Under the pieces are notes generated by a model that saw only the letters and a program-made list of their open reading frames with translations, was not told the origin of the DNA and did not search any database. Source: Aurantiacibacter luteus (lineage in GTDB: Bacteria; Pseudomonadota; Alphaproteobacteria; Sphingomonadales; Sphingomonadaceae). From it: a stretch of DNA of 64,000 bases. Of this stretch, positions 20,465 through 30,300 are shown in pieces. Positions within the stretch are counted from its first letter, which is position 1. Every line of letters starts with the position of its first letter. The position numbers and the translations under genes are program-made. The stretch spans positions 868,001 through 932,000 of the forward strand of contig NZ_LBHB01000001.1 in the NCBI RefSeq assembly GCF_001010945.1, given 5' to 3'.

Positions 20465-21850
20465 ATGTCACCAGCCATACCGCTTCTCCTGGCCCTCGGC
20501 CTCGGGCTTGCCGGTTGGCTGGTGGCCCGGGCGCGCGCGTGGACCTTCAAGCGTGCCGCGCCCCATGGGCGGCTCGCGGCCCTGCCGAAATACCATGCCT
20601 GGTATGCCGCGCTGTGGATTGCCGTGCCGCTGCTGCTGTTCTTCCTCGTGTGGGACTATGCCAGCGGCCAGTTGATCATGGCCCACGTGCTCGCCAGCCC
20701 GGAGGCTGCGGCCCTGCCCAAATTCGGCCTCAGGCGCGCTACCATCATCAACGAAGCCTGGGGGATCGCCAACGGCACCACTGCAAGGGCGTTGAACGAG
20801 GAGTCGGTCGCGCTGGCCGAGCCGTTCCGCCAGGCGATCTCGCGCTACCAGCTGATCGGCATCGGTATCGGCCTGCTGATCGCCGGCGCGGGCGCGGCCT
20901 GGGCCTTCCTGCGGCTCAAACCCGATTTTGCCGCCCGCACCAAGGTGGAGCGGCTCGTCCTTGCCGCCCTCCTCATCGCCTCGCTCGTCGCCATCCTGAC
21001 GACGCTGGGTATCTTCGTGACGCTGGTGTTCGAGACGTTCCGTTTCTTCGGCATGATCTCGCCCATCGATTTCCTGTTCGGGACCCAGTGGAACCCGGAC
21101 CCGATGGGCAACCCGAACAACCCGGACCCAAGCCGCTACGGCGCGATCCCGCTGTTCTGGGGCACCATCTTCATCGGCGCGATCATCGCCATGATTGTGG
21201 CCATCCCGCTCGGCATGATGAGCGCGATCTACCTCACGCAATACGCGAAGCCGGGGCTACGCAAATGGGTGAAGCCCGCGCTCGAGGTGCTCGCGGGCGT
21301 GCCCACCGTGGTCTACGGCTACTTCGCCGCGCTGACCGTTGCGCCCTTCATCCGCGACATCGCGCTGGCCCTCGGCGCGTCGAATCCTTCCAGCGAGAGC
21401 GCACTCGCCGCGGGCCTCGTGATGGGGGTGATGATCATCCCCTTCGTTTCCTCGATGGCCGACGATTCGATCGCTGCCGTGCCGCAGGCCATGCGCGACG
21501 GTTCGCTCGCCATGGGTGCAACCGCCAACGAAACGATCCGCCGCGTGCTGGTGCCCGCCGCCCTGCCCGGCATCGTGGGCGGCGTGATGCTGGCCGTCAG
21601 CCGTGCCATCGGCGAGACGATGATCGTCGTCATGGCCGCCTCCACCGCCGCCTCGCTCAGCGCCAATCCGCTCGATTCGATGACTACCGTCACCGTCCAG
21701 ATCGTCGCCCTGCTGACCGGCGAGGGCAGCTTCGACCATCCGGCGACGCTCGCCGCCTTTGCGCTCGGCTTCGTGCTGTTCCTGGTGACGCTGGCGCTCA
21801 ATTTCGTCGCCCTGCGCGTGGTCAAGAGGTTCCGCGAAGCCTATGAGTGA
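20465..21850 (+). CDS. pstC: Phosphate ABC transporter permease PstC
   Basis: A 461-residue permease, longer than the roughly 320 residues of enterobacterial PstC because of an N-terminal extension of about 140 residues with extra membrane helices. The C-terminal 270 residues form the usual BPD-type transmembrane domain, with the EAA-loop region AVPQAMRDGSLAMGATANETI facing PstB. It starts 18 bases after pstS and overlaps pstA by eight bases, showing coupling. Confidence 0.93.
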   Translation: MSPAIPLLLALGLGLAGWLVARARAWTFKRAAPHGRLAALPKYHAWYAALWIAVPLLLFFLVWDYASGQLIMAHVLASPEAAALPKFGLRRATIINEAWGIANGTTARALNEESVALAEPFRQAISRYQLIGIGIGLLIAGAGAAWAFLRLKPDFAARTKVERLVLAALLIASLVAILTTLGIFVTLVFETFRFFGMISPIDFLFGTQWNPDPMGNPNNPDPSRYGAIPLFWGTIFIGAIIAMIVAIPLGMMSAIYLTQYAKPGLRKWVKPALEVLAGVPTVVYGYFAALTVAPFIRDIALALGASNPSSESALAAGLVMGVMIIPFVSSMADDSIAAVPQAMRDGSLAMGATANETIRRVLVPAALPGIVGGVMLAVSRAIGETMIVVMAASTAASLSANPLDSMTTVTVQIVALLTGEGSFDHPATLAAFALGFVLFLVTLALNFVALRVVKRFREAYE

Positions 21851-23093
21851 CCTCGTCCATCCCACCCGCACCCCCGCTTTCGAGGCGCGGCTGAAGAAGC
21901 GATACGCGGCGGAGAAGCGCTTCAAGGCCCTGGGCCTCGGCGCCATCGTCTTTTCCATCGCGGTGCTGCTGTTCCTGCTCGTCACCATGACGATCAACGG
22001 CGTGGGCGGCTTCCAGCGCGCCGAGATGAGCGTGCCGATCGACTTTCCCGCCATGGGCCTGTCCGCCCCTGCCGCCACCGGGTCCGAAAGCGACGCGGTC
22101 CGCGCCTTGCAGGGCCAGGGGCTGGTCGAGGTCGTCCAGTTCAGCGCGGAGCAGGCGCTCGGCGAGGCCGGCGCGGCGCAACTCAACCCCGAGGCCTGGC
22201 GACAGGTCGGCGAGGCCATCGTGCGCGATCCCACGATCCTTCAGCGGCAAGCGACCTTTTCGCTCCCCGCCAGCGAGGACATCGCCAGCGCCCTGCGCGG
22301 AGACGGCAAGGTCGATCTCCAGCCCCTCGCCCGCGACCTGAGCGAGCGCGGCCTGCTCGAAAGGCGCTTCGATACCGGCTTCCTCACCCGCGCCGATGCC
22401 ACCGACGCGCAGATGGTGGGCATCTGGGGCGCGCTGAAGGGCTCAATCCTGACGATGATCGTCACCCTGCTTCTCGCCTTCCCGATCGGCGTACTGGCCG
22501 CGCTCTATCTCGAGGAATACGCGCCCAAGAACCGCTGGACCGACGTGATCGAAGTGTCGATCAACAATCTTGCCGCCGTGCCCTCGATCATCTTCGGCCT
22601 GCTCGGCCTTGCCGTCTTCCTCACGCTGTTCCCCTCGATGCGCTCGGCCCCGCTGATCGGCGGCATGACGCTGGCGCTGATGACCATGCCGGTCATCGTC
22701 ATTTCCGGCCGCAACGCCATCAAGGCCGTGCCGCCGTCGATCCGCGACGGCGCGCTGGCCGTGGGCGCAAGCCCCGTGCAGGTCGTGTTCCACCACGTCC
22801 TGCCCCTCGCCCTCCCCGGCATCCTGACCGGCACCATCATCGGCATGGCCCGCGCGCTGGGCGAGACCGCGCCGCTGTTGCTGATCGGCATGCGCGCCTT
22901 CGTGGCCACGCCGCCCGACGGCTTCACCGACAACGCCACGGTCCTGCCGATGCAAATCTTCCTGTGGTCGGACGAAATCGACCGCGGCTTCGTCGAACGC
23001 ACCAGCGCGGCGATTATCGTGCTATTGATCTTCCTGCTGCTGATGAATGGCCTCGCCATCTACCTCAGGAACCGCTTCGAGAAGAAATGGTGA
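21843..23093 (+). CDS. pstA: Phosphate ABC transporter permease PstA
   Basis: A 416-residue partner of PstC. After one N-terminal membrane helix (about residues 33-52) comes a periplasmic region of about 130 residues of the DUF3333 type, found in many alphaproteobacterial PstA proteins and absent from E. coli. The BPD-type transmembrane domain follows, with [20 protein letters not shown] as the EAA loop. The start overlaps pstC and the TGA overlaps the pstB ATG (TGATG). Confidence 0.93.
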   Translation: MSDLVHPTRTPAFEARLKKRYAAEKRFKALGLGAIVFSIAVLLFLLVTMTINGVGGFQRAEMSVPIDFPAMGLSAPAATGSESDAVRALQGQGLVEVVQFSAEQALGEAGAAQLNPEAWRQVGEAIVRDPTILQRQATFSLPASEDIASALRGDGKVDLQPLARDLSERGLLERRFDTGFLTRADATDAQMVGIWGALKGSILTMIVTLLLAFPIGVLAALYLEEYAPKNRWTDVIEVSINNLAAVPSIIFGLLGLAVFLTLFPSMRSAPLIGGMTLALMTMPVIVISGRNAIKAVPPSIRDGALAVGASPVQVVFHHVLPLALPGILTGTIIGMARALGETAPLLLIGMRAFVATPPDGFTDNATVLPMQIFLWSDEIDRGFVERTSAAIIVLLIFLLLMNGLAIYLRNRFEKKW

Positions 23094-23944
23094 TGACCGA
23101 AGAAACCGCCGCCAATCCCTCCTTCGCCGAGCAGGCGATCGAGCACAACGCGAACGCCCCCGGCCTCGACGAGTCGGTGGAGCCGAGCGACATCAAGATG
23201 CGCGCGCGCGACGTGTCGATCTACTACGGCGCGAAAAAGGCCATCGACGAGGTTTCGGTCGACGTCTTCACCGAACACGTCACCGCGTTCATCGGCCCTT
23301 CGGGCTGCGGCAAGTCCACCTTCCTGCGGGCCTTGAACCGCATGAACGACACCATCCCCTCGGCCCGGGTGGAAGGCACGATCGAGCTCGACGGCGAGGA
23401 CATCTACGCCAGCGGCATGGACGTGGTGCAGCTGCGCGCGCGTGTGGGCATGGTGTTCCAGAAGCCCAACCCCTTCCCCAAGTCGATCTATGAGAACATC
23501 GCCTACGGCCCGCGCATCCACGGCCTGGCCGAAGGCAAGGGCGAGCTCGACGCCATCGTCGAGAAGTCGCTGCGACGCGCCGGCCTGTGGGACGAGGTGA
23601 AGGATCGCCTGACCGATTCGGGCACCGCGCTGTCCGGCGGCCAGCAGCAGCGCCTGTGCATCGCCCGCGCCATCGCCGTCGATCCCGAGGTGATCCTGAT
23701 GGACGAGCCGTGCAGCGCGCTCGACCCCATCGCCACGGCCAAGATCGAGGAGCTGATAGACGACCTGCGCGGCCGCTACGCCATCGTCATCGTCACCCAC
23801 TCCATGCAGCAGGCCGCCCGCGTCAGCCAGCGCACGGCCTTCTTCCATCTGGGCCACCTGGTGGAGTATGGACACACCTCGGACATTTTCACCAATCCGC
23901 GCGAGCAGCGCACGCAGGATTACATCACCGGGCGTTACGGGTGA
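23093..23944 (+). CDS. pstB: Phosphate ABC transporter ATP-binding protein PstB
   Basis: A 283-residue ATPase. Walker A is GPSGCGKST at residues 68-76, the Q-loop is in VFQKPNPFP, the signature is [14 protein letters not shown], Walker B is VILMDEP, and the H-loop His follows in IVTHSM. The first 35 residues form an acidic extension not needed for the fold. The ATG at 23093 overlaps the pstA stop; an ATG two codons upstream is also in frame. The TGA overlaps the phoU ATG at 23944. Confidence 0.95.
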   Translation: MTEETAANPSFAEQAIEHNANAPGLDESVEPSDIKMRARDVSIYYGAKKAIDEVSVDVFTEHVTAFIGPSGCGKSTFLRALNRMNDTIPSARVEGTIELDGEDIYASGMDVVQLRARVGMVFQKPNPFPKSIYENIAYGPRIHGLAEGKGELDAIVEKSLRRAGLWDEVKDRLTDSGTALSGGQQQRLCIARAIAVDPEVILMDEPCSALDPIATAKIEELIDDLRGRYAIVIVTHSMQQAARVSQRTAFFHLGHLVEYGHTSDIFTNPREQRTQDYITGRYG

Positions 23945-24630
23945 TGGCAGAGGGCCACATGGAACACACGCACACCGTCAAGGCATTCGACGAGGACATC
24001 ACCCGCCTGCGCGGCCTGATCGCGGAGATGGGCGGCCTGGCCGAGCTCGGCATCAGCGAGGCGCTGTCCGCGCTGGTCAGCGGCGACGAGGACCTGGCCA
24101 AGCGCGTGATCGAACGCGACAAGAAGCTCGACGCGCTCGAGGCCGAGGTCGACGCGATGGCCGTGCGGGTGCTGGCCCTGCGCGCCCCGATGGCCGACGA
24201 CCTGCGCGAAATCGTCGCCGCGCTGAAGATTTCCGGCGTGGTCGAGCGCATCGGCGACTATGCCAAGAACATCGCCAAGCGCATCGGCAAGATCGACGGG
24301 CGCGCAAAGTTCGAACCGCTGACCCTGCTTCCCGCCATGGGCGAGATCGCCGCCGAGATGGTGCACGACGTGCTCACCGCCTTCGCCGCGCGTGACCCGG
24401 TCATGGCGTTGGAGGTGATCGAGCGCGACGAAAAGGTGGACGCCTTCTACGATTCGATCTTCCGCAACCTCGTCAGCCACATGGTCGAGAATCCCTCGAC
24501 CATCAGCACGGCGGCGCAGTTGCTGTTCGTCGCCCGCAATATCGAGCGCATCGGCGATCACGCGACCAACGTGGCGGAAATGGTCCACTATTCGGCGACC
24601 GGGGCCTATCCGCGCGAGATCGAGCGGTGA
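23944..24630 (+). CDS. phoU: Phosphate signalling protein PhoU
   Basis: PhoU links PstSCAB to PhoR and keeps the Pho response off when phosphate is plentiful. The protein has two PhoU helical repeats, each with its metal-binding signature: VVERIGDYAKNIAKRI (about residues 97-112) and NIERIGDHATNVAEMV (about 200-215). The ATG at 23944 overlaps the pstB stop (TGATG) and gives 228 residues. The ATG at 23959, five bases after AGAGGG, would give 223 residues starting MEHTHTVKAFDED and may be the true start. Confidence 0.93.
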   Translation: MAEGHMEHTHTVKAFDEDITRLRGLIAEMGGLAELGISEALSALVSGDEDLAKRVIERDKKLDALEAEVDAMAVRVLALRAPMADDLREIVAALKISGVVERIGDYAKNIAKRIGKIDGRAKFEPLTLLPAMGEIAAEMVHDVLTAFAARDPVMALEVIERDEKVDAFYDSIFRNLVSHMVENPSTISTAAQLLFVARNIERIGDHATNVAEMVHYSATGAYPREIER

Positions 24631-24667
24631 CCTCGCGCCTGCGCGGTGCAGCCGGATTGCAATAAAT

Positions 24668-24689
24668 CTGCCATGAACCTGTCATATGG
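24668..24689 (+). promoter_or_regulatory. Candidate Pho box upstream of phoB
   Basis: CTGCCATGAAC at 24668-24678 and CTGTCATATGG at 24679-24689 are adjacent 11-base units; the second contains a perfect CTGTCAT and the first differs at one base. A third, weaker unit (TTGCAAT) begins 11 bases earlier at 24657. This suggests that phoB has its own promoter with PhoB autoregulation. Confidence 0.65.
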
Positions 24690-24739
24690 CGCTGCCTGAC
24701 CACCGCCTGATCGCAGGCGCCGCCAGGGATTAAATCGCC

Positions 24740-25429
24740 ATGTCCGCCCCCAAGCTCCTGCTGGTCGAGGACGACACGGCCCTCGCCGAGCTGCTGCAAT
24801 ATCGCTTCGAGAACGAAGGCTATGCGGTGCGCGCCACGCCGGACGGCGACGAGGCGCTAGTGATGGCCGCCGAGGACGCGCCCGACCTCGTCATCCTGGA
24901 TTGGATGATCGAGGGCGTAAGCGGCATCGAGGTCTGCCGCCGCCTCCGCCGCGAAAAGGCGACCGCGCACGTGCCGATCCTGATGCTCACCGCCCGCGAG
25001 GCGGAGGACGACCGTGTACGCGGGCTGGAAACCGGTGCCGACGACTACATCACCAAGCCTTTCTCCCCACGCGAACTGCTGGCGCGCGTCGCCGCTGTTC
25101 TGCGCCGGGTGCGTCCGGCGCTGGCGGGCGAAACGCTCGAGGTCGGGGACCTGCGACTTGATGCCGTCGCGCATCGAATCGAGCGGCGCGGACGCGAGCT
25201 GAAGCTCGGGCCGACCGAGTACCGGCTGGCAAAGTTCTTCATGGAGCATCCCCGGCGGGTGTTCTCGCGGGCGCAGCTGCTCGACGCGGTCTGGGGAACG
25301 GGCAGCGAAATCGAGGAACGTACGGTCGACGTGCACATTCGTCGCCTGCGCAAGGCCATTGCGGTCCCCGGCGCTCCAGATCCGATCCGCACAGTCCGTT
25401 CGGCGGGCTACGCACTCGAGCCGTCGTGA
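24740..25429 (+). CDS. phoB: Phosphate regulon response regulator PhoB
   Basis: A 229-residue OmpR-family regulator. The receiver domain has the acidic pair LLLVEDDTAL (residues 7-16), phospho-Asp about residue 54 (VILDWMIEG), and the conserved Thr and Lys (LMLTAR, ITKPF). The C-terminal winged helix includes LKLGPTEYRLAKFFMEHPRR and ERTVDVHIRRLRKAI, the recognition helix. It is the partner of PhoR at 16585 and closes the cluster, preceded by the clearest Pho box in the window. Confidence 0.95.
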   Translation: MSAPKLLLVEDDTALAELLQYRFENEGYAVRATPDGDEALVMAAEDAPDLVILDWMIEGVSGIEVCRRLRREKATAHVPILMLTAREAEDDRVRGLETGADDYITKPFSPRELLARVAAVLRRVRPALAGETLEVGDLRLDAVAHRIERRGRELKLGPTEYRLAKFFMEHPRRVFSRAQLLDAVWGTGSEIEERTVDVHIRRLRKAIAVPGAPDPIRTVRSAGYALEPS

Positions 25430-25651
25430 TTCTTTTCCCATCCGGGAACCATGCCGCAAGCGCAGCATTTCATGTTGCGAGCGCATAATTACGGAATTTT
25501 GCTCATTAATTTCTGTGACAATCGGGCAACAATCGATTTCTCGATGCGCGATTGTGGGACAAGTTGATTGGATTTGGGGTTCACAGATGCCCAGCTCCTC
25601 GCTAGATGCAGTCTCGCAATTTTGAAGACCTCCGACAGAATGAGGGAAGAT

Positions 25652-25885
25652 ATGAAGAAGATCGTTACCAGTATTGCCGCCGCCAGCTTCGTGCTCGGCT
25701 CCGCCGCTGCGGCCCAGGCCCAGTCGGCTCCCGCCGTCGACCGTGATGCCGTCGAAGTCTCGGATGCCGAAGGCTTCCGTGGCGGTTCGGCCCTGATCGT
25801 CCTGCTGTTCGCGCTGATCGCGGCCGGCGTCGTCTTCCTGATCGAAGACAACGAGGACGGCGAAGACCTGCCCACCAGCCCCTAA
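25652..25885 (+). CDS. Small exported protein with one membrane segment
   Basis: A 77-residue precursor. Residues 1-24 form a signal peptide ending AAAAQAQ. The mature part has a short acidic stretch, then a membrane segment (about residues 45-66, ALIVLLFALIAAGVVFLIED), then the acidic tail EDNEDGEDLPTSP. I know similar small proteins in related genomes but no function. AGGGA upstream favours the ATG at 25652 over 25640. The 222 bases upstream, from the phoB stop, are AT-rich for this genome and hold no other gene, so they probably contain its promoter. A strong terminator follows. Confidence 0.7.
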   Translation: MKKIVTSIAAASFVLGSAAAAQAQSAPAVDRDAVEVSDAEGFRGGSALIVLLFALIAAGVVFLIEDNEDGEDLPTSP

Positions 25886-25910
25886 TGGCTGCCAGCAGAT
25901 AGCTTTACGA

Positions 25911-25938
25911 AACCCCCGCTTCGGCGGGGGTTTTTGTT
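25911..25938. terminator. Rho-independent terminator (bidirectional)
   Basis: CCCCCGC at 25913-25919 pairs with GCGGGGG at 25924-25930 with a short loop, followed by TTTTT on the plus strand and preceded by AA/AAA that gives TTT on the minus strand. It separates the small protein gene from the convergent extensin-like gene. Confidence 0.9.
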
Positions 25939-25951
25939 TGCCTGCAACACA

Positions 25952-26671
25952 TTAGCGGCAGGCACCGAATCCCGGTGTGCGCCCTTGGTCGAAATGCAGG
26001 TGATCGGCGTGGGCGGCGTTGTAGTCCGGCGAGAGGACGACGCCGAAGTTGCTGCAGGCCGCATCGCGCACGTCCCGCAAGAAACGCGCCTCGGGCCCGG
26101 CGCTATCCCAGTCACTCAGTACGCTGATGCGGCTGCCGTCATCGAGCACGAAGCCGGCGATGTCGATGGCATTGCCGGTCGCGTGCTCGCTCCATTGCCC
26201 CGTGGCCGCGCCGTACATCCGCCTGCAACTGTAGGTGCCGAGCTGCTCGATTCGCGCGACTCGCATTCCGAGATGCTCTTCGGCAAGACGCTGCACATCC
26301 TTCTCGATCCACAAGGTGAGCCCGGCGGCGACGGGGCAGGTGAACTGCGGCGCGGCGGGCGACAATGGCGCTTCGTCGAGCGTCAGCCGATCCTCGCGCC
26401 GGCATTCGCCCTCGCCAGCCGGCTCGAGCGCGGTGAAGGCGACGTCGCTTCGCTCCAGCACCGCCCGGCACTCGGCCACGTTGCCGCGCAGGGCCGAGAG
26501 CTTGCTCGCCGTCGCCAAGCCCCGTGGGTCGCGCAGGTCGAGCGGCGCCCAAGGGTCGTGTTCGGGATGCTCGGCGAGCCAGGCGCGCCCGCCGACGAGA
26601 GTCGCCACCGCCAGCAGTCCCAGCAATACCCGCCGGTCGCCGCGAAACCGTCCGATCGCGCGCGAGATCAT
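25952..26671 (-). CDS. Extensin-like C-terminal domain protein
   Basis: A 239-residue protein with an N-terminal membrane anchor or signal (about residues 12-30) and an extensin-like C-terminal domain (about 70-239). That domain contains LGTYSCRRMYG, SEHATGNAIDIAGF and NAAHADHLHFDQG; these His/Asp residues resemble those of zinc-dependent D-Ala-D-Ala peptidases of the VanY/MepA fold, which this bacterial family is thought to share. Four or more Cys suggest periplasmic disulfides. The ATG overlaps the stop of the LysE gene (ATGA). Its substrate is unproven. Confidence 0.82.
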   Translation of the reverse strand: MISRAIGRFRGDRRVLLGLLAVATLVGGRAWLAEHPEHDPWAPLDLRDPRGLATASKLSALRGNVAECRAVLERSDVAFTALEPAGEGECRREDRLTLDEAPLSPAAPQFTCPVAAGLTLWIEKDVQRLAEEHLGMRVARIEQLGTYSCRRMYGAATGQWSEHATGNAIDIAGFVLDDGSRISVLSDWDSAGPEARFLRDVRDAACSNFGVVLSPDYNAAHADHLHFDQGRTPGFGACR

Positions 26672-27303
26672 GGCATGGTCCGCAAGGTTTCCACCAGCAC
26701 CAGAGCGGCGATCAGGAGGAAGCCCGCGCCGATCGCCCGCTCGACCCAGCGCCGCGAGCGCCCCTCGGCTATGAACCGGGCAAGGCGTTGTCCCGCGCCG
26801 ATGTAGAGCGCGCCCACCGCGAGATCGACGACCATGGCGATCAACGCCAGCACCACGATCTGTCCGCCGACGGGGCTGCCGGTATCGATGAAGGGCGGGA
26901 TGATCGCGATCATGTAGATGAGCGACTTGGGATTGCCCACGGCGACCGCCGCGCCGTCCCGAAAGGCATGGCGCGACGGCGCGCGCGCCGGGCCGCTCGC
27001 CGCCTCGTCGTCGCGGAAAGAGTGGCGGATGGCGCCGATGCCCAGCCATGCGAGGTAAGCCGCGCCCGCCACCGCCAGGGCCGTGAATGCCGCGGGATAG
27101 GCCGCCGCCAGCGTGCCGAGGCCCAGCGCGGCGAGCAGCCACCAGAAGATGTATCCCAGTTGCAGCCCCAGGAGCGCCGCCCAGCCCGACCTTGGGCCGC
27201 GCCAGATCGCCTGCGCCATGACGAACAGCATCGACTGCCCCGGCACCAGGCTGGTGGCACCGGTCACCAGCGCGAAGGCGGCAAGCTTGGCAGGGTCGAT
27301 CAC
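26668..27303 (-). CDS. LysE family translocator
   Basis: A 211-residue inner-membrane exporter of the LysE/RhtB superfamily with about six membrane helices. The N-terminal motif GATSLVPGQSMLFVM matches the conserved first helix (normally GPxxxxPGP), and AVAVGNPKSLIYMIAIIPPF is the conserved central NPK block. The family exports amino acids; the substrate is unknown. The start is GTG at 27303, 25 bases after the dnaE2 stop, so it may be read from the SOS operon. Its stop overlaps the start of the extensin-like gene. Confidence 0.85.
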   Translation of the reverse strand: MIDPAKLAAFALVTGATSLVPGQSMLFVMAQAIWRGPRSGWAALLGLQLGYIFWWLLAALGLGTLAAAYPAAFTALAVAGAAYLAWLGIGAIRHSFRDDEAASGPARAPSRHAFRDGAAVAVGNPKSLIYMIAIIPPFIDTGSPVGGQIVVLALIAMVVDLAVGALYIGAGQRLARFIAEGRSRRWVERAIGAGFLLIAALVLVETLRTMP

Positions 27304-27328
27304 GGCTCCCGCTACCAAGGTGGCGTCG

Positions 27329-30300
27329 CTAGTGGAAGTCGCGCGACTTGGGAATGATCCGCACGTCGCGCGGGTGGCCGCCGGCTTCGGGCCCGTGGAA
27401 TCCGCATTCGCGGTTGCCCGGCGGGGGCTCCTGCCACGGCTCGACAGGCCCGCCCTTCTGCCGGTTGTGCGGATCGTCCGCGCCGGTTCGCAGGTCGTCG
27501 CGCGGGTTGGCCTTGCCGCAGCCCAGCGGCGAGTTGACGTGGTCGGCGCGCGCGATGACGGGACGCAGCAGGTCGTCAGAGAGGCGATGCAGCTCGCGCG
27601 TGGCATCGGTCATGTGTTGGGCGATGACGTGGATCACCTCGTCGTCGTATTCCACCCGGCCGCGTACCTCCATCAGCCGCGCTCCCATCACCACGGTGCG
27701 CTGCTTCTCCTTGAGATCGGGCCAGACGACGAGGTTGATGACGCCGGTCTCGTCCTCCAGCGTGATGAAGCACACGCCTTTCGCGCTGCCCGGCCGCTGG
27801 CGGATGAGCACCACGCCCGCCACCTGCACCATGCTCCGGAACTTGCGTGCCCTGAGGTCGCAGGCGCGCACGAAACCGCGATCGGCCAGGCTCGCGCGCA
27901 GGAAGGCCATGGGGTGCGCCTTCAGGCTGAGGCGCGTGGTCTGGTAGTCGGCGACGACTTCCTCGGATAGCGGCATGCGCGGCAGGATCGCGCGGCGGCG
28001 CTCGGCCCCCTCGTCGCGCTCGTCGGCATGGGCGAACAGCGGCAGGTCGGGCGCGGCGACGAGGCTGCGCGCGTCCCACAGCGCCTGCCGCCGGGTAAGG
28101 TCCATGGACTGGAAGGCATCGGCGCTGGCGAGCCGCTCCACGTATGCGGGGCCGATCCGCGCCCGGTCGCGCAGCTCGGCGACGTCGGCATAGGGTCCCT
28201 GCTCCGCCCGCGCGGCGACGATGCGCGCGGCGATATGTTCGGGCAAGCCGTCGATCTGGCGGAGGCCGAGGCGCAGGGCGATGTGCCTATCCTGCCGGCC
28301 GGAAACTTCGCCGTCCGCCTCGTCCGCCCTGCCGGTCACCTCCAGCGTGCAGTCCCAGTCACTGCGGTTCACGTCCGCCGGCAGCACCTCCACCCCGTGC
28401 TCCGCAGCGTCGCGCACGATCTGCGCAGGGGCGTAGAAGCCCATCGGCTGCGAGTTTAGCAGAGCGCAGCCGAAGGCGGCGGGGAAGTGGCATTTGAGCC
28501 AGCTCGAGACGTAGACGAGGTGCGCGAAGCTCGCCGCGTGGCTCTCGGGAAAACCGTATTCGCCGAAGCCGCGGATCTGGTTGAAGCAGCGCTGGGCGAA
28601 GTCGCGGTCGTACCCGCGCGCGACCATGCGCTCCACCATCATGTCCTGCAGTTCGTCCACCATGCCGCGGCTGCGGAAGGTCGCCATGGCCTTTCTCAGC
28701 CTGTTCGCCTCCTTGCTGGAGAACTTGGCCGCATCGAGCGCGATCTTCATCGCCTGTTCCTGAAAGATCGGCACGCCCAATGTGCGCTCGAGGATGCTGG
28801 AAAGCTCGTCGGGCGGTCCATGCTCCGGGCCCGGTGCGGGGATCTGCACCTGCTCGGCCCCGCGGCGGCGCTTGAGGTAGGGGTGGACCATGTCGCCCTG
28901 GATCGGGCCGGGCCGCACGATGGCGACCTGGATGACGAGGTCGTAGAACTGGCGCGGGCGCAGGCGCGGCAGCATGTTCATCTGCGCCCGGCTTTCCACC
29001 TGGAACACGCCCAGCGAGTCGCCCTTGCGCAGCATGGCGTAGGTTTCCGGATCCTCGCGCGGGACGCTGGCGAGGGTGAGGCGGCGGTCGTGGTGGTCTT
29101 CCAGGAGGTTCAGGCACTTCCTGATACAGGTAAGCATGCCCAGCGCCAGCACGTCGACCTTGAGGATGCCGAGCGCCTCGATGTCGTCCTTGTCCCACTC
29201 GATGAAACTGCGATCGGGCATGGCGCCATTGCCCACCGGCACGGTCTGCGTGAGCGCACCCTCGGTCAGGATGAACCCGCCGACGTGCTGCGAGAGATGG
29301 CGCGGCATTCCAACCATTTGCTCGGTCAGCTTGAGAACGCGCCTGAGGTGCGGGTCGGTCACGTCCATGCCGGTTTCGGCGGCGTGGCGCTCGCTCACCT
29401 CCTTGCCCCACCCGCCCCACACGGTGCGCGCGAGGGCGGCGGTGACATCCTCGGTCAGCCCCATGGCCTTGCCCACCTCGCGGATCGCCATGCGCGGGCG
29501 GTAGTGGATGACCGTGGCGCACAGCCCCGCGCGATGGCGACCGTAGCGCTTGTAAATGTGCTGGATGACTTCCTCGCGCCGCTCGTGCTCGAAATCGACG
29601 TCGATGTCGGGCGGCTCCTTGCGATCTTCCGAGATGAAGCGGTCGAACAGCAGCTGGTGGTGCGCCGGATCGACGTTGGTGATGCCGAGGCAGTAGCACA
29701 CCGCCGAGTTCGCCGCGCTGCCGCGCCCCTGGCACAGGATCGGCGGATCGACCTCGTACCGGGCGAAGTCGACGATGCCCTTGATGGTGAGGAAATAACG
29801 CGCGAGACCCATCTTGGAGATGAGCGCCAGTTCCTTTTCCAGCGTGGCGAGGATGTGGTCGGGAATGCCCAGCGGATAACGGTCGCTCGCGCCCCAGAAG
29901 GTCTCGACCTCGAGGTATTCCTGCGGGTCCATGCCGTCGGGGTAGAGCTCTTCCGGGTATTCGTACTGCAGCTCCTCGAGGTTGAAGCGGCAGGCGTCGG
30001 CCACCGCGCGCGCGGCGGCAATGGCGTGGGGCCAGCGGGCGAACAGGCGCGCCATCTCCTCCGGGCTCTTCAGATGCCGCTCGGCATTGGCGTGGAGCAG
30101 GTGCCCGGCGGCGGCGACCGTCGTCTTGTGGCGGATGGCGGTCATCACGTCCTGCAAGGGGCGGCGGTCGGGCGCGTGGTAGTGGACGTCGTTGGTGGCG
30201 AGCAGCCGCATCCCGTTCGCGCGCGCGAGGGCGTCGAGCCGGTCGATCCGGGCAATGTCGTTGCCCTGATAGAGGTAGCTCGCGGCGAGATGGCGCAGCG

